A stretch of 64,000 bases of DNA, taken from the NCBI GenBank assembly GCA_002049455.2, contig KV918797.1:186001-250000 (forward strand). The letters are read 5' to 3'. A program made the translations under genes and the position numbers. The stretch comes from Porphyra umbilicalis. Its lineage: Eukaryota > Rhodophyta > Bangiophyceae > Bangiales > Bangiaceae. Positions 9,530 through 19,805 of this stretch are shown here, one piece after another. The stretch's first letter is position 1, and each line of letters begins with the position of its first letter. The notes beneath the pieces are model-generated. The model worked only from the letters and a program-made list of their open reading frames with translations. It was not told where the DNA came from and did not search any database.

Positions 9530-11488
9530 CTACTCCTCGTCGTCACGACGACGCGAGTCCCGACGGGAATCGCGGCTCGCGCCAACACTGGCCGCCGACT
9601 CCTGCGAGACACTACGCGCACGCGTGTTGCGCGCCGAGTGCGGAACCCCCGTCGACGGGCCTCCGCCCTCGTGGGTGCGACGACCAAGGATGCTCTGCGC
9701 GTTGAAGCGCGCCGGCGCGGCCTCCTCCTCTGGCTGTATAGCCTCGAGGTGCTGGGCGAAGCGCCCGTAGTTGGCCTCGCCGTCAACGGCGCGAGCCACG
9801 GCATGTCCAATAATGGACAAAGCCGACTCGACACCCCGTCCGTCCGCGCGCTCAACAGCGGTACGCAAGCCTGCGATCTGCTCGACCCAGGCGCTAGCCA
9901 CCGCCGACAAGGCTGCCCCGCGGGGCGCGCGAACGCGTACATCGCGCGCGCGCGCCGACCCAAACAAGGCAACCGCCGCGGTTGACGACGCGCGGGTCGG
10001 CCAAGTGGCATCCACCGACCGTGGCGGAGAGGGCGAGCGATCGCGCCGCGGTGAACGCGGGCGGTAGCGGCCCTCGCGGGCGTCGCCAACGGCGTGAGCC
10101 CAGGTTCGACGACCACGACGCCACACCCCGGGATGGTTCGAAGTAATTCGAGCCATCGGGAGTGAGGCGTTCGGGTCCAACGCCCAGTCGAAATCGACAC
10201 AAGGGTGGCGCAGGCAAAAGCCGTATTCCTTGGTCGGGTCGACCGTGACCCGCACCTGCCGGGCTTCCCCGGAGTCGCGGTCGCGCCAGACGACGTCCTT
10301 AAGGACCTCCCGCCAGGGAAACGCCGTCACGGCTTGACGCATCTTGCCGTACAAGACGTACTTGGCCTCGCCGTCGGGCGCGTCCTTCAACTTGGACGTA
10401 TCCAACGCGTGGAAATGACGAAGCGTCTTCGTGTCCAAGTGGACGAAGAGCTTGTCCTCCTGCAGGGTGTGAACCCACGCAGCAACTAAGTTGCAGTAGT
10501 ACTCGGAGTACACCTCCTGCCAGACGGAGCTGTAGGCGTTGCGCAACGCGTCCGCCATGTAGGACACCACCACGGGGGTCGCCACCCACAACCCCGTGTG
10601 GGGCTCCCAGTCCGGGATAGGCGGAAGCCAACGGGACAAGTCGAACGCCCGTGGCGCACGGAGAAATCCAGCCGCCCACGCGGTAGGCATCAACTCGCGA
10701 CCGCGAAAGAAGCGGGTGTCAGCGGCCCGACGGTGGTCGGATGGGAACATCGGCAGCCGAAAGGGGTTCGGCAACCCGGTGACCCGCGGACTGCGGTCAT
10801 CTTCGACATTGTCGTTCTCCTCGTGCTTCACCAGCGCAAGCTGCTCGAGGTACGGCTCCAGACCGGAGTCGTGCCCGAACGGGACCGAAAGGTCCTCGGC
10901 GAGAGCCCTCTTGAGGAAGACGGCCTTCGGCCAGTTGCGCAGCAAGCGACAAAACGAGTTGGCCGCTGCCTCGATCGACTCTGTACCCTTCACAGGGAAC
11001 ATAAGCGCATTGGCGTACACCAAGCGGTGGAACGGGTGCAACGGCAGTTGGTACCGCACGACCTCGTTGCAAAACGACATCACCTCGTATACACGACGCT
11101 GAGGTCCCTGGTTCCCGAAGTACGGGTCCCCATGGACCTCGGCCACGCGGTCGCCCGCGTGGTCCGGCAACCCGGCTTGCGCCATCACGTCGATGAAGTC
11201 GGGCAACGCCTCGTAGTGAGCGTAAACACGGCGCGTGTGCGCACGAGCGCGATTGCGTACGCACATCTCGTACAGACGGTTGTCGGTGACCCGCGGGACC
11301 CCATCGACCACCTCTACAGGGTTGGCGTGCACGTAGTACGAGCCGCGAGGCCGAAACTGGCGCAAGACCTCTGGGTCCGCGGAGCAATCCACTTCCGGAT
11401 GGCCACCCGCGACGGCAGGCGCCCCGTCGATGGCCTCACCGCCACCGACAACGCCGACGTCCACCGCCATCGCGGCGGAATCCGCCAT
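9530..11488 (-). CDS. Unrecognised antisense ORF inside the gypsy element
   Basis: This 652-residue ORF lies between pol and the 3' LTR and reads against gag-pol. I chose the ATG at 11488 because the open frame upstream to 11929 has no ATG and only translates a 39-bp tandem repeat. Unlike neighbouring GC-driven frames it has normal protein composition: many aromatic and charged residues and a mixed hydrophobic pattern through residues 50-450 (for example LPLHPFHRLVYANALMF). The C-terminal third is Arg/Ser-rich, with SPRRDRSPSPPRS and a tail of repeated SRDSRRDS-type units, which suggests RNA or protein binding. I see no protease, polymerase, envelope or membrane motif. Extra antisense ORFs are known in some plant gypsy lineages; a relation to those is inference. 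Confidence 0.7.
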   Translation of the reverse strand: MADSAAMAVDVGVVGGGEAIDGAPAVAGGHPEVDCSADPEVLRQFRPRGSYYVHANPVEVVDGVPRVTDNRLYEMCVRNRARAHTRRVYAHYEALPDFIDVMAQAGLPDHAGDRVAEVHGDPYFGNQGPQRRVYEVMSFCNEVVRYQLPLHPFHRLVYANALMFPVKGTESIEAAANSFCRLLRNWPKAVFLKRALAEDLSVPFGHDSGLEPYLEQLALVKHEENDNVEDDRSPRVTGLPNPFRLPMFPSDHRRAADTRFFRGRELMPTAWAAGFLRAPRAFDLSRWLPPIPDWEPHTGLWVATPVVVSYMADALRNAYSSVWQEVYSEYYCNLVAAWVHTLQEDKLFVHLDTKTLRHFHALDTSKLKDAPDGEAKYVLYGKMRQAVTAFPWREVLKDVVWRDRDSGEARQVRVTVDPTKEYGFCLRHPCVDFDWALDPNASLPMARITSNHPGVWRRGRRTWAHAVGDAREGRYRPRSPRRDRSPSPPRSVDATWPTRASSTAAVALFGSARARDVRVRAPRGAALSAVASAWVEQIAGLRTAVERADGRGVESALSIIGHAVARAVDGEANYGRFAQHLEAIQPEEEAAPARFNAQSILGRRTHEGGGPSTGVPHSARNTRARSVSQESAASVGASRDSRRDSRRRDDEE

Positions 11489-11521
11489 CGCGTTGGCCGT
11501 CCGGGGGGTGTTTACTCTGGC

Positions 11522-11840
11522 CGTCGCCGCCGGGCTGGCCGCGCTTGCCGCCCTTGCCGCCGTCGCCGCCGGGCTGGCCGCGCTTGCCGCCCTTGCCGCC
11601 GTCGCCGCCGGGCTGGCCGCGCTTTCCGCCCTTGCCGCCGTCGCCGCCGGGCTGGCCGCGCTTGCCGCCCTTGCCGCCGTCGCCGCCGGGCTGGCCGCGC
11701 TTGCCGCCCTTGCCGCCGTCGCCGCCGGGCTGGCCGCGCTTGCCGCCCTTGCCGCCGTCGCCGCCGGGCTGGCCGCGCTTGCCGCCCTTGCCGCCGCGCT
11801 CGCCGCCTTTGCCGCCCTTGCCGCCGGGCTTGCCGCCTTG
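11522..11840. repeat. 39-bp minisatellite
   Basis: About seven to eight near-perfect 39-bp units begin at 11523, 11562, 11601 and so on. Because 39 is 13 codons, every frame stays open. The minus strand gives Ala-rich or Gly/Lys-rich 13-residue repeats and the plus strand gives Pro-rich ones. It lies just upstream of the antisense ORF's first ATG, so it could be its 5' leader or promoter region. Confidence 0.9.
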
Positions 11841-12006
11841 CCGCCGTGCGCGCCGCCCCCCCCCACTCCGCGCAAACCCACACTCACCGGGCCCAACACC
11901 TCGCGGTGTGCCACCTTGCGGCGACGCACCCCTACTCAACCTTGCCGTTAGGCAGCGACCTGTGCGCGAGCACGAAGACACGGGATGGCCCTGTGCCGAT
12001 AACAAC

Positions 12007-12245
12007 GCGGACCCGCACCCCGGCTTCCGCCGTGTCGTCGGAGGAGTCAACACCCCGACGAGGGCGGCGCCTGCCGTCACGACGACAACCAGCTGGTGCT
12101 ACCCCGCGCGCCCGACTCGGTGCTAACCGGCCTGGAGGTGTGAACCCCACACCCACGCTCGGCACCACGGACCCGCGTCCCGGCTTTCGCCGTGTCGTCG
12201 GGGTAGTCAAACCCCCGACGAAGGAGGCGCCACTCGGCGCCGACG
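12007..12245. repeat. Two diverged direct repeats, period about 162 bp
   Basis: A block of about 70 bp at 12007-12076 recurs at 12169-12242 with around 15% differences. The shared core is GCCGTGTCGTCGG followed by AGTCAA and CCCCGACGA. It lies in the untranslated stretch between the antisense ORF and the 3' LTR. Confidence 0.65.
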
Positions 12246-12630
12246 ACGGTTGTCCCAACGCGTGTTGCACGACGCACCCGCGCACCAACGGGTCTTAACC
12301 CCGACGCTGGTCGCCTGTCAACCTGCCGTTTGGCCACCACGCCGACGCCGACGCCGACTCCCCTGCGAGGGCGCGTGTACGCGCAAGCGCCGGTCGGATC
12401 CGCAGCGTCAGCTGCCCGCCACCCACGCCCACGCGTGTGTGGCGGGACGGTCGCGACCGACGACGGCGAACCGCCACCTCCCCCCAATCGGGACTGGGCG
12501 GAGCGCCCCCCACGGCTTTCACCGCCTGGGCGGTTGCGCCCGCGCGGGCCCGTAAGGGGCCGCGATCGCCCAATCGGGTTTCACCATCCTCGGATCTCAC
12601 CGGGACGGTTCGAATCTCGCGTTGGAGGTA

Positions 12631-13015
12631 TGTAGCATATCTCTGCTACCAATTGGCAATTAGCCACGAGTAGCCCCCTTGACTGGCCGAATCCACGGAT
12701 GTGTGTGACTCGGCTTGTGGCACGCCATTTGGGGGGTTACTTCCGCATTGTTTATTTTTTATTGCTTGCCTGTCTTATCTGTCTGCCGGCACTCATTACG
12801 ATCGCTTGATCGGATGGTCGATCGATCAGTGCCGTTGTTTGTATTAAACCACCGTGGGTCCGGGGTCGCCGTCGTGGGCACCACCCGGCGCCCTATCGGA
12901 CGCCCTCCAACAAAAGGTCTTCTTCCTCGCCGCGACGGCGATAGAACTCGCTTTATTGCTTGGCTACGGTCGGTCTCAGTACACTGGTAATTGAACTAAC
13001 GTTATTAATACCACA
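12631..13015 (+). repeat. 3' LTR of gypsy element
   Basis: This is the second 385-bp LTR copy, the same length as the 5' LTR and with about five base differences. The sequence just upstream (TTGGAGG) is only a weak polypurine tract. GGCT follows directly and repeats the base group before the 5' LTR. Confidence 0.93.
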
Positions 13016-16000
13016 GGCTGACTTGATGGCTGCGGCCGCTCGCAGCGCGGCCGAAAGGCACGGGGACGTGTCGCCGTCGGCGGCCGTTCCGACAGCCGAA
13101 CGGGCGCGGAACGCCGCCGCCGCCGCGGCCGCCGCCGCCACCACCGCTGCCGCGGGCTACCAAGCCACGCCGCGCGGCGCGCTTCCGGGGGGCGCCGCCC
13201 CGCCGGTGGGCAAGCGGGTGGCGGCGGCGGCGACGACGCCGCCGCCGCCGTCATCGACGGCGAGCCCACCCGCGGGCGTCGGGGGGGGCGGCGGCCGGCC
13301 TGGCGCCCGCTTCGGCGGCCATGGCGGGCGCGTGCGCCCGCAACAACAGCGACGGGAGCAACGAGGGCGGGGCAGGCGAGTGGCTCGACGCGCCCGCGTC
13401 ACCCAAACGGTCTCCATGCGCGAGCCCGTCCTTCTTTCCGCCCTCGCTTGCTCACTGAGGCGCCGTTCGGGTGCGCCGTGGCGGCCGGCCGGCGCGGCGG
13501 GGGCCGGGGCGACGGCCGCGGCGGAGCGGCGGCTCCGTAGGGGGCGTGGTGGTCACGGCGCGTGACTGCCCGACGCGGCCCGTGCGGCGGCGGGTGTGCG
13601 TGCGTGGGCGTGCCACCGCTCCCCTTCTCTCTGCCTCCCCCCGTCTAACGTCTGTGCGCGTGCGCACGCGCGCGTGCCTCGTCTGTTTTTTGTGTGCCAA
13701 TCAGGCGCGGCCGACCAATGTGCACGTCGCGGGGGGGTGGTACCGGCCTGCTGCTGCGCCGCCCTTCCCCCCGCCGCACGCGGGAGCCCGGCGTGGGCGG
13801 CCGGCCCCCCGGGGCTCACGCCGACCGCGTCAGCGACATGCGCGGTGGGGGCTCTCCTGGGCGGCGCACGCCACCACCGCTTGGGCGCGGGGCGGGGCCG
13901 CCAGACGGCGGGGGCGGTGCCAGCTGAGCCCCACCCCATCGCGGGGCAGTGTCACCACTACTGCTCCGGCCCCAGCGGGTGGCGGCATGGTCGTCGCCCC
14001 CGCGGCGGGCGTCGCGGCCCCCGCCACCCCCACCGCGGCCACCAATCACGGATATAGAGCACCAGGCACACTGCCGGGGGTGGCCGCCCAGCCGGCGGAA
14101 GCCGGGCTGGGTGACCCAGGGGCGGCCATCGCCGCTCCGCAGAGCCGCCACTGCGGTTCCGCGTTCTCGCGCGGCGCTGGGGTCCGTGAGGGGGCGGCAA
14201 GGAACGGTGCGTGCCCTGCCGCCGCCCTCACGCCCGCCCCCACCGGTCCCGTGGCACTAACAGCAGCGGTGGCGGTCGAATGCGGGACCGCTCGCTGCGC
14301 CGCGACCACCGGCGCCGCCTGCAGAGGCGCAGGCTGCCGCGCCGCCGGCGCCGCCCCGCACTCGGCCGCAGTCGCCAGCAGGCCAACGGAGACCGCGCCA
14401 GCCGCCGCCACGGAATAAGGGGGGATCGCGGCGCGGGCGGCTGTGTTGGCAACCGCAGGGGGCACCGAGGCCACGCCGCGGCAGCAGGTGTCACTCAATG
14501 CTCGCATGTCCGGTAAGGCGCTGTTGCCGGATACATATCTGTGCAAAACAGCATGATGTTATGGGTTTCAGCCCATTCTGACTGCATAGGCGTGATCAGG
14601 GATGTCACTTTTCCCAGACGGAATGATAGAGTCAAGCGCCGCACGACTTTTTTTTTTGGCTTACTACTGTCCCAAGACTGGTTGCTCTTCCCCACCGGGC
14701 ATGCCCATGGCATCCTCCGCGTGTCAGCAACAGGTTCGACAAGAAAAAAACACCATGTCACAATCGCCCGTGGAGCTCAAGTAGGATAGAGGACAGTCCC
14801 TGGTCACGTCGGTGTGCTCCGCATGGTACAACAAGGCCTCCCTCGTGCTCATATGACACCTATCCTGCTGCCCTTCACGCGTGCCCCGCGACCGATGTGA
14901 GCTTGGAACGAAGTTGGTCCCAGTGAATTCCCTGGCCTTTAGGACAGGGTGCTCTCAAAGTGTAGTGATGCACACATATATTTAGATCACGGGACTTGCT
15001 CTCCGTTTCAGAGATGGCAGTCTGCATTCGTGTCCTCAGGGATCTGAGGGCGTGTCGACGTTGGAAGGGTCGCGATGACGCTAAAAGCGAATAGAGTTAC
15101 GTGGCTGAGAAGGACTGTCCTGCCACAAGGGTCACAGGGCCCGGACGGTGCCTGCCCCCATACCACCCCCCACCGCCCCGAGTTGGGCGCGGCGACCGCG
15201 CGCAGCGACTACGGGGGTTGAACGCGCCCGCGATGACCCGCGGGTGATCGTGCCTGCGCGCCGGCTTCTGTTGCGGCGGCCCGTCGGCCTGCCATCTAGC
15301 GGCGCGATTAGAGGTGCGCTGCGTGGCGGAGTGAAGGCCCCTCCCGTCGGCGTCGCGCGACGCCGGCGAGCCGCCGCAGCTGCGGTGCCGGCGGCGGCAC
15401 CCTTTTCCCCGCCCCACGTTTCCCCCGCCACGGCAACGTGGCTGTACGTGCCCCCGTGCGCGCTCGCGGCTATGGAGTCGGCCGGCGTGCCCGGTGTCGA
15501 TGCGTCGCCAAGCGCGCCACTGCCCTGAAGGCAAGGGTATTGCACGCACGTGCCTGGAATCTTGTAGAATATTCTGGTTAGATGTCAAAAGTTTTCTGTT
15601 CAATGACTAGACGATATGCAGCCTGAGCACAGCACGACACAACCGCAGCTCCTTGCATGAAACCACTATTGAGAGGCCTCAGAACGCCTGACGTCTGACT
15701 GACACGGCTCCCCAGAAGGCGACCATGCCACAAAAATCCAATAAAAACACGTCGCGGGAAAGCTTTCATCTGAGCAGTATCTGATTGTCTGCTGATGGCC
15801 GCTTTTCGGTCGGTTAGCCACAACCTCTGGCGCACGGTCTCCTCCATGGTCTATCTGAGACGAGGGTGGCTGCCCGCACCCCGCCATTGTCTCACAGCCC
15901 CCCCCTCCCGACCCAGTATTCGAGCAAGTGAGAGCTCATGCGTTGGCACTATGGGGTAAGGAGCTGGGCGACGTAGACGAGTGAGCCAATTGGCGCCCCC

Positions 16001-16020
16001 TGAGCCCCAGAGTTGCAGAC

Positions 16021-16150
16021 TTGACCCGCCCCAGCGCCCCCATTCTGCACCCCGCTCACCTCTCCCCAACCCCCCCCGAACCCCCCACCCAGCACCCCCC
16101 CCAGCATTGCCCCAATCCCCCCAAACCCCCCCCCCCACACCCCCCCAGAG
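16021..16150. repeat. C-rich homopolymer-like tract
   Basis: Runs of C broken by single A, T or G bases extend over about 130 bp. The G-rich complement has G-quadruplex potential. All frames through it are Pro or Gly artefacts. Confidence 0.8.
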
Positions 16151-16291
16151 AGCCCCCACGATCTCTTGTAGCCCCACGCACGATCTCTTGTACGTAGCCA
16201 GCTGATCGTTGTGGGTCGTTTTTTCGAGATACTACGCCCCCCAATCGATCAATGCAACTGAGGCGACCATATGAATTTTATTCCCCATGCA

Positions 16292-16356
16292 GTAGCCCCA
16301 GTTGCCCACATTGTAGCCCCGGTTGCCCACAGTAGCCCCGGCTGCCCACAGTAGCC
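16292..16356 (+). repeat. 19-21 bp tandem repeat
   Basis: Three units of the form GTAGCCCCGGTTGCCCACA, plus a partial fourth, run head to tail with one or two changes each. Confidence 0.7.
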
Positions 16357-16488
16357 TCCTTCTTACACCAACCCTACGATTACCAGGGTTCCCGCCGCCG
16401 GCGGCCACCCCCCCGACCGGGGCGCACCCCCGCCGTCGGCGCGATCGCACCGGGGGGGGGCCGTCGCGCGCCCGCTGCCGCACCGATC

Positions 16489-16640
16489 GTGATCGTCAGA
16501 ATAGTGGACACTTGAACGGGAGCCTGAACGGGAGTCCCGTTCAAGAAGCCCTTGAACCGGAGGTTTCCCGTCCAGGCGTCTGTGCTGTAACAAAGGCCTG
16601 AACGGGAGGAGGTCCCGTTTAGGGCAGCTGTGCCAGGCCC
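16489..16640 (+). repeat. Dispersed repeat, left copy of an inverted pair
   Basis: It begins GATCGTCAGAATAGTGG and contains several AACGGGAG / CTCCCGTT half-sites that can fold on each other. The same family occurs in opposite orientation at 17950-18062. The two could be ends of one 1.57-kb transposon or two separate MITE-like copies; no target duplication was identified. Confidence 0.5.
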
Positions 16641-17949
16641 TGAACCGTCTCGTGGCTGATCGCGAGGTCATGCAAGACTATCGCACTAATTCAAGCCAAT
16701 GATATCCCTGCAATGGATTGCGAAGACGTAAACTGTCCAGGTCGGGGTCCTGCACGGGCCTGGATGCCTCTTGCCATCGACGATGCGCTGCACAAGTAGT
16801 CGGCGCCAAGGCGTGTTGTCGGACCTGAGGTGCACACACGAGACCGCGGCCGCCGCTCCAGAACTTACCCCCAGCTGCTTTGTAAAGTCGATCGATGACC
16901 GAAGATTTATGTACTTCGTGAGACGACGAATGATGTCAAGCATATATGAGAATGGCCGGCCAATAAAAGTGAGCTATGCCACACGTACTGTAGCCCTCGT
17001 GGTAGGTCGGACGTCTCCATGGAAAAAACAGACTTATCTGGTCGATTGGAGACAACTCAAGAGTGACAGGCTAAAGCCTCCGATGACCTGACCCTCAACC
17101 ACCGCTCCGCCGGCGAGCAAGACCGCTGCCGTCGTCATCCGAGATCGGAGCGCCCGTGTCGATCTCTCCCGGCTCTTGCTGTCGTGCACCAACGTCCCCC
17201 TCCCCAACTGGGCGACCTCCTACCATGCTGGGTCTTTGAGCCAGTGGTCCAACAGGTATGTTGTGCGCTGTTTGTGGTTGGATCCTCTCCTGTCTATCGT
17301 TCGTTTGTCTGTCATTGCGTGTCTTCCATCGAGGTCATTGCACCGAATGTTGCACTACCGTATAGGGAGCCCTCGTTCACTGCCATCTGTGGTAGCTCGC
17401 ATCTGACTCGTGCCTACATGTGCTACCGTCCATGCATGTTTTTCCCCTGCGTATCGTGTATGTCTTTCTCCCACTTTCTGATTGGATTTCTCTCTCCCCC
17501 CTCCTCCCTACGTCCGTCCCCCGCTTCCAGCCCCCTATCTCGTACGTCCCCTGTTTTGTCCCGTCGTATCGTTGCTCTTGTTTCTTAGTCTTCCCCTCTC
17601 TCGATATCTCGAGCTCTCGTTTGATGTGGGTTTGGATGGTACGGCATCTGTCGCGGTCTTTGTGCCTTGTTGTCGGTACTACCTGCCGACTGGCTCCCCC
17701 ACTTGTGTTGCTGCCGCCGTTGGTACATGGTCAGCTATGATGGGTGCACCGTTTGGTTGTCCTCATGGCCGTAGTCCCATCCGTAGTCCCTCCAGAAATA
17801 AAGCAGAGCAGCATCAACGAGCAGTGCATGGGCCGCCAGAAACCTGTCATCGTATAGGGATTAGCGCAATAATAATCGACCCTGGTTAACAGGAGTATTA
17901 AGTGTGTGTCTCGCGATCTGGTAATGTCCGACCTCGAGATCAGGTCCGT

Positions 17950-18062
17950 GCACCTGAACAACGTTTGTAACAGGAGTTCCCTTGTTCAGGCGCCGTGCCG
18001 TAACAGGGGCCTGAACGGGATTTCCTCCCGTTCAGAATGACCATAGTTCTGACGATCGTATG
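17950..18062 (-). repeat. Dispersed repeat, right copy of an inverted pair
   Basis: Read on the minus strand it begins GATCGTCAGAACTATGG and continues with CTGAACGGGAGG and TCCCGTTCAG half-sites. It matches the family at 16489. The intervening 1.3 kb (16641-17949) has no recognisable transposase or host gene. Confidence 0.5.
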
Positions 18063-18258
18063 ACGCTGCGATGATCTCACGACGCGGCGCGCGCCGCCCG
18101 CCCCCCCCGCCCCGCGCGGCGCCACTCGGCCGCCGCGCCGCCGCGCCGCGCGCCGCCACCCCCGCCCCGGCGGTCGACCGCCCGCGGCGTGGGCGCGCCT
18201 CCCCTCCCCCCCTCTGTCGTTCCGCGGGGGTGCCCCCCCGCCCCCCCCCCCCCCCCCC

Positions 18259-18498
18259 GTGCGCCCAACGCCCCCCCCCCGTCGCCCGCCCGCCATCCCG
18301 CCCGCCCCCCGCCATGATGGCGGGCGGCGCCCCCCCCCCCCCCGCCTCCGGCGGCCGCCCCCCGGCAACGACGGTGGCGGCTTTTCTCCCCGCCCCGCCC
18401 GTCGGGCGGGTGCCCGCCGGCGGGCGGCGCCCGCTGCGAGCGCGCCCTCCCCCCCCGCTGCGGCGCGCCGTGGTCGGCCGCCGGCGGCCGCCCCGCGC

Positions 18499-18529
<31 letters not shown>

Positions 18530-19325
18530 CCTCCGCCGCCGCCGCGGCCCGCCGCCGACACGCCGTCGTCAATGGCCACGGGGGCACCACCCCCCACGGG
18601 GACGGGGGTCCGCCCGCCCCCCCCCCCGCCTTTTCCCCCGCGCAGCGCGTCGAGTCGGTCAAGGCGGGCCTCACCGCCGCCGCCGCGTCGGCGGTCGTGC
18701 GGGCGGCCATTGCCGCCGCGGCGGTGCCGCTGCTGGGGGCGGGGGAGCCGGCCGTCACCACTGCCGGCCGCGCGCTCCTCGGGGGGCCCCTCTTTGTCGT
18801 TGCCGGCGGCGGCGGTGGGGGTGGTGGCGGCGGTGGCGGCGCGGCCGCTGCCGCGGCGGCGGCGGCGGCGGCGACGCCCGCGTCTGTGGCGGCGGCAGCG
18901 GCCGACGCGGGGGTGGCTGGCGCGGCTGCGGCCGCCGCTGCCGCCGCCGCCGCCGCGCCGCCGCCCTTCCCCGTGGCGCCCATTGCCGTGCTGGCCGTGG
19001 CGTCGGCGGGCGGGGTCGCCTTCCTCTTTGGCATCACCTACCGCTTTGTCATCCGCTCCGACGCGGGCGGGGAGCGGCGGAATGTGCACTTGGCCGACGG
19101 CGCCGCGGGCGCCTTTGCGCTCGCCAAGTGGCTCGCGTGTGCGGATGGGGTCGGCGTGGCGGTGTTGACTGCGGGGGGGGGGGGGGTGGGGGGGGGTGGG
19201 CTGCCGCCGCCGTCTACTTGGCGGCGGGGCTCGCCGTGGAGTTGGCGGTCGTGGGGGGGGGGCGCGCCGCCGTCGACGCGGGGCTGGCGGGGGGGTGGTT
19301 GAAGGCGTTTGCGTCAGAGGGGTGA
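18259..19325 (+). CDS. Plastid/cyanobacterial-type membrane protein, frameshifted at poly-G
   Basis: The convincing part is translated from 18655-19145. It has an AQRVESVKAGLTAAAAS segment, a Gly/Ala linker, then a hydrophobic stretch followed by FLFGITYRFVIR and an FALAKWLA segment. That pattern matches, from memory of the family, conserved membrane proteins of cyanobacteria and plastids with an LFGxTYRYxxR motif; I cannot give a function. At 19171-19200 the frame runs into a long G tract. The natural C-terminus (LAAGLAVELAVVGGGRAAVD, ending at 19325) lies in another frame. A one- or two-base length change in the G run, biological or a sequencing error, would reconnect them. The start is uncertain: no ATG exists in this frame, but ATGATG near 18314 in the next frame opens a leader-like sequence and is also separated by C runs. 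It converges on the carbamoyl-phosphate synthase gene. Confidence 0.45.
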
Positions 19326-19805
19326 GGGGTGGGGGGGGTGGGGGGGGGGGGGGCTGGAGCGTGTGCGGGCGCGCGTGGGCGGCAGCTCGATCATTTTTGG
19401 GGGTGCGGGCGGACCACGGGTTTGGTGGCGCAGTGGGGCGGCGCACGGCAAGACCATAAAGGCGAGCGCGCCGAGGCGGGGCAGTGGAACCGGGCGGCGG
19501 ACACCACAGCGTCCTTCCGTGGCGCGGAGCTTGACGGCACTCGTATCCCGCCTGGCGTCGGCGCGTGCGCCCGCATGGTCGGCGGGGGGCTCCACCTGCT
19601 GTGACGAGCGTCAAGGTCACGCCCGCCCCTGGCCCGCTACCGTTGGCGGGGAGCCCCCTCCCCACAATCGCCAAGACAGTGAGCCGCACAATGAAAGAGA
19701 AAGCACATCATGAACGGGTCCTCTGGCGCCCCGCAAAAACACGGTGCACCCCGCGCGCGTCGCTGCCCCCATACGCCCCCCCCACGGTTCGACCGACGGC
19801 GCCGC

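Larger units (their letters stand above)
2657..13015 (+). mobile_element. Complete Ty3/gypsy chromovirus (10.36 kb)
   Basis: The element is bounded by two 385-bp direct repeats that start TGTAGCATAT and end ATACCACA. Internally it carries gag, then pol with protease, reverse transcriptase, RNase H, integrase and a chromodomain. That order (RT before integrase) plus the chromodomain defines the chromovirus branch of Ty3/gypsy. GGCT lies directly before the 5' LTR (one extra A intervenes) and directly after the 3' LTR, and is a likely target duplication. The LTRs differ at about five positions by eye, so the insertion is fairly recent. Unusually, about 3.2 kb separates pol from the 3' LTR, and this stretch carries a 652-codon ORF on the opposite strand. 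Confidence 0.95.
13016..16488. other. Right flank of gypsy element, no supported gene
   Basis: 13016-14450 is extremely GC-rich, with long overlapping Ala/Pro/Arg frames on both strands and no domain. 14500-15100 and 15540-16000 are closer to neutral composition and show no coherent ORF. A frame at 15132-15545 (-) is somewhat protein-like but has no recognisable motif. Confidence 0.5.

Noticed and set aside
11436..12080. Collagen-like Gly-Lys-Gly repeats on the minus strand
   Set aside because: They are produced only by the 39-bp minisatellite, which leaves all frames open. Nothing protein-like flanks them in that frame.
13016..14420. Ala/Pro/Arg ORFs right of the gypsy element
   Set aside because: Frames overlap on both strands with no motif. 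The composition alone explains their length.
15132..15545. 138-codon minus-strand ORF
   Set aside because: It is somewhat protein-like, but there is no motif, a competing plus frame, and no supporting context.
17940..19689. Long minus-strand Gly/Ala ORFs opposite the membrane protein
   Set aside because: They are low complexity throughout. The plus strand carries the only coherent hydrophobic and motif-like segment.
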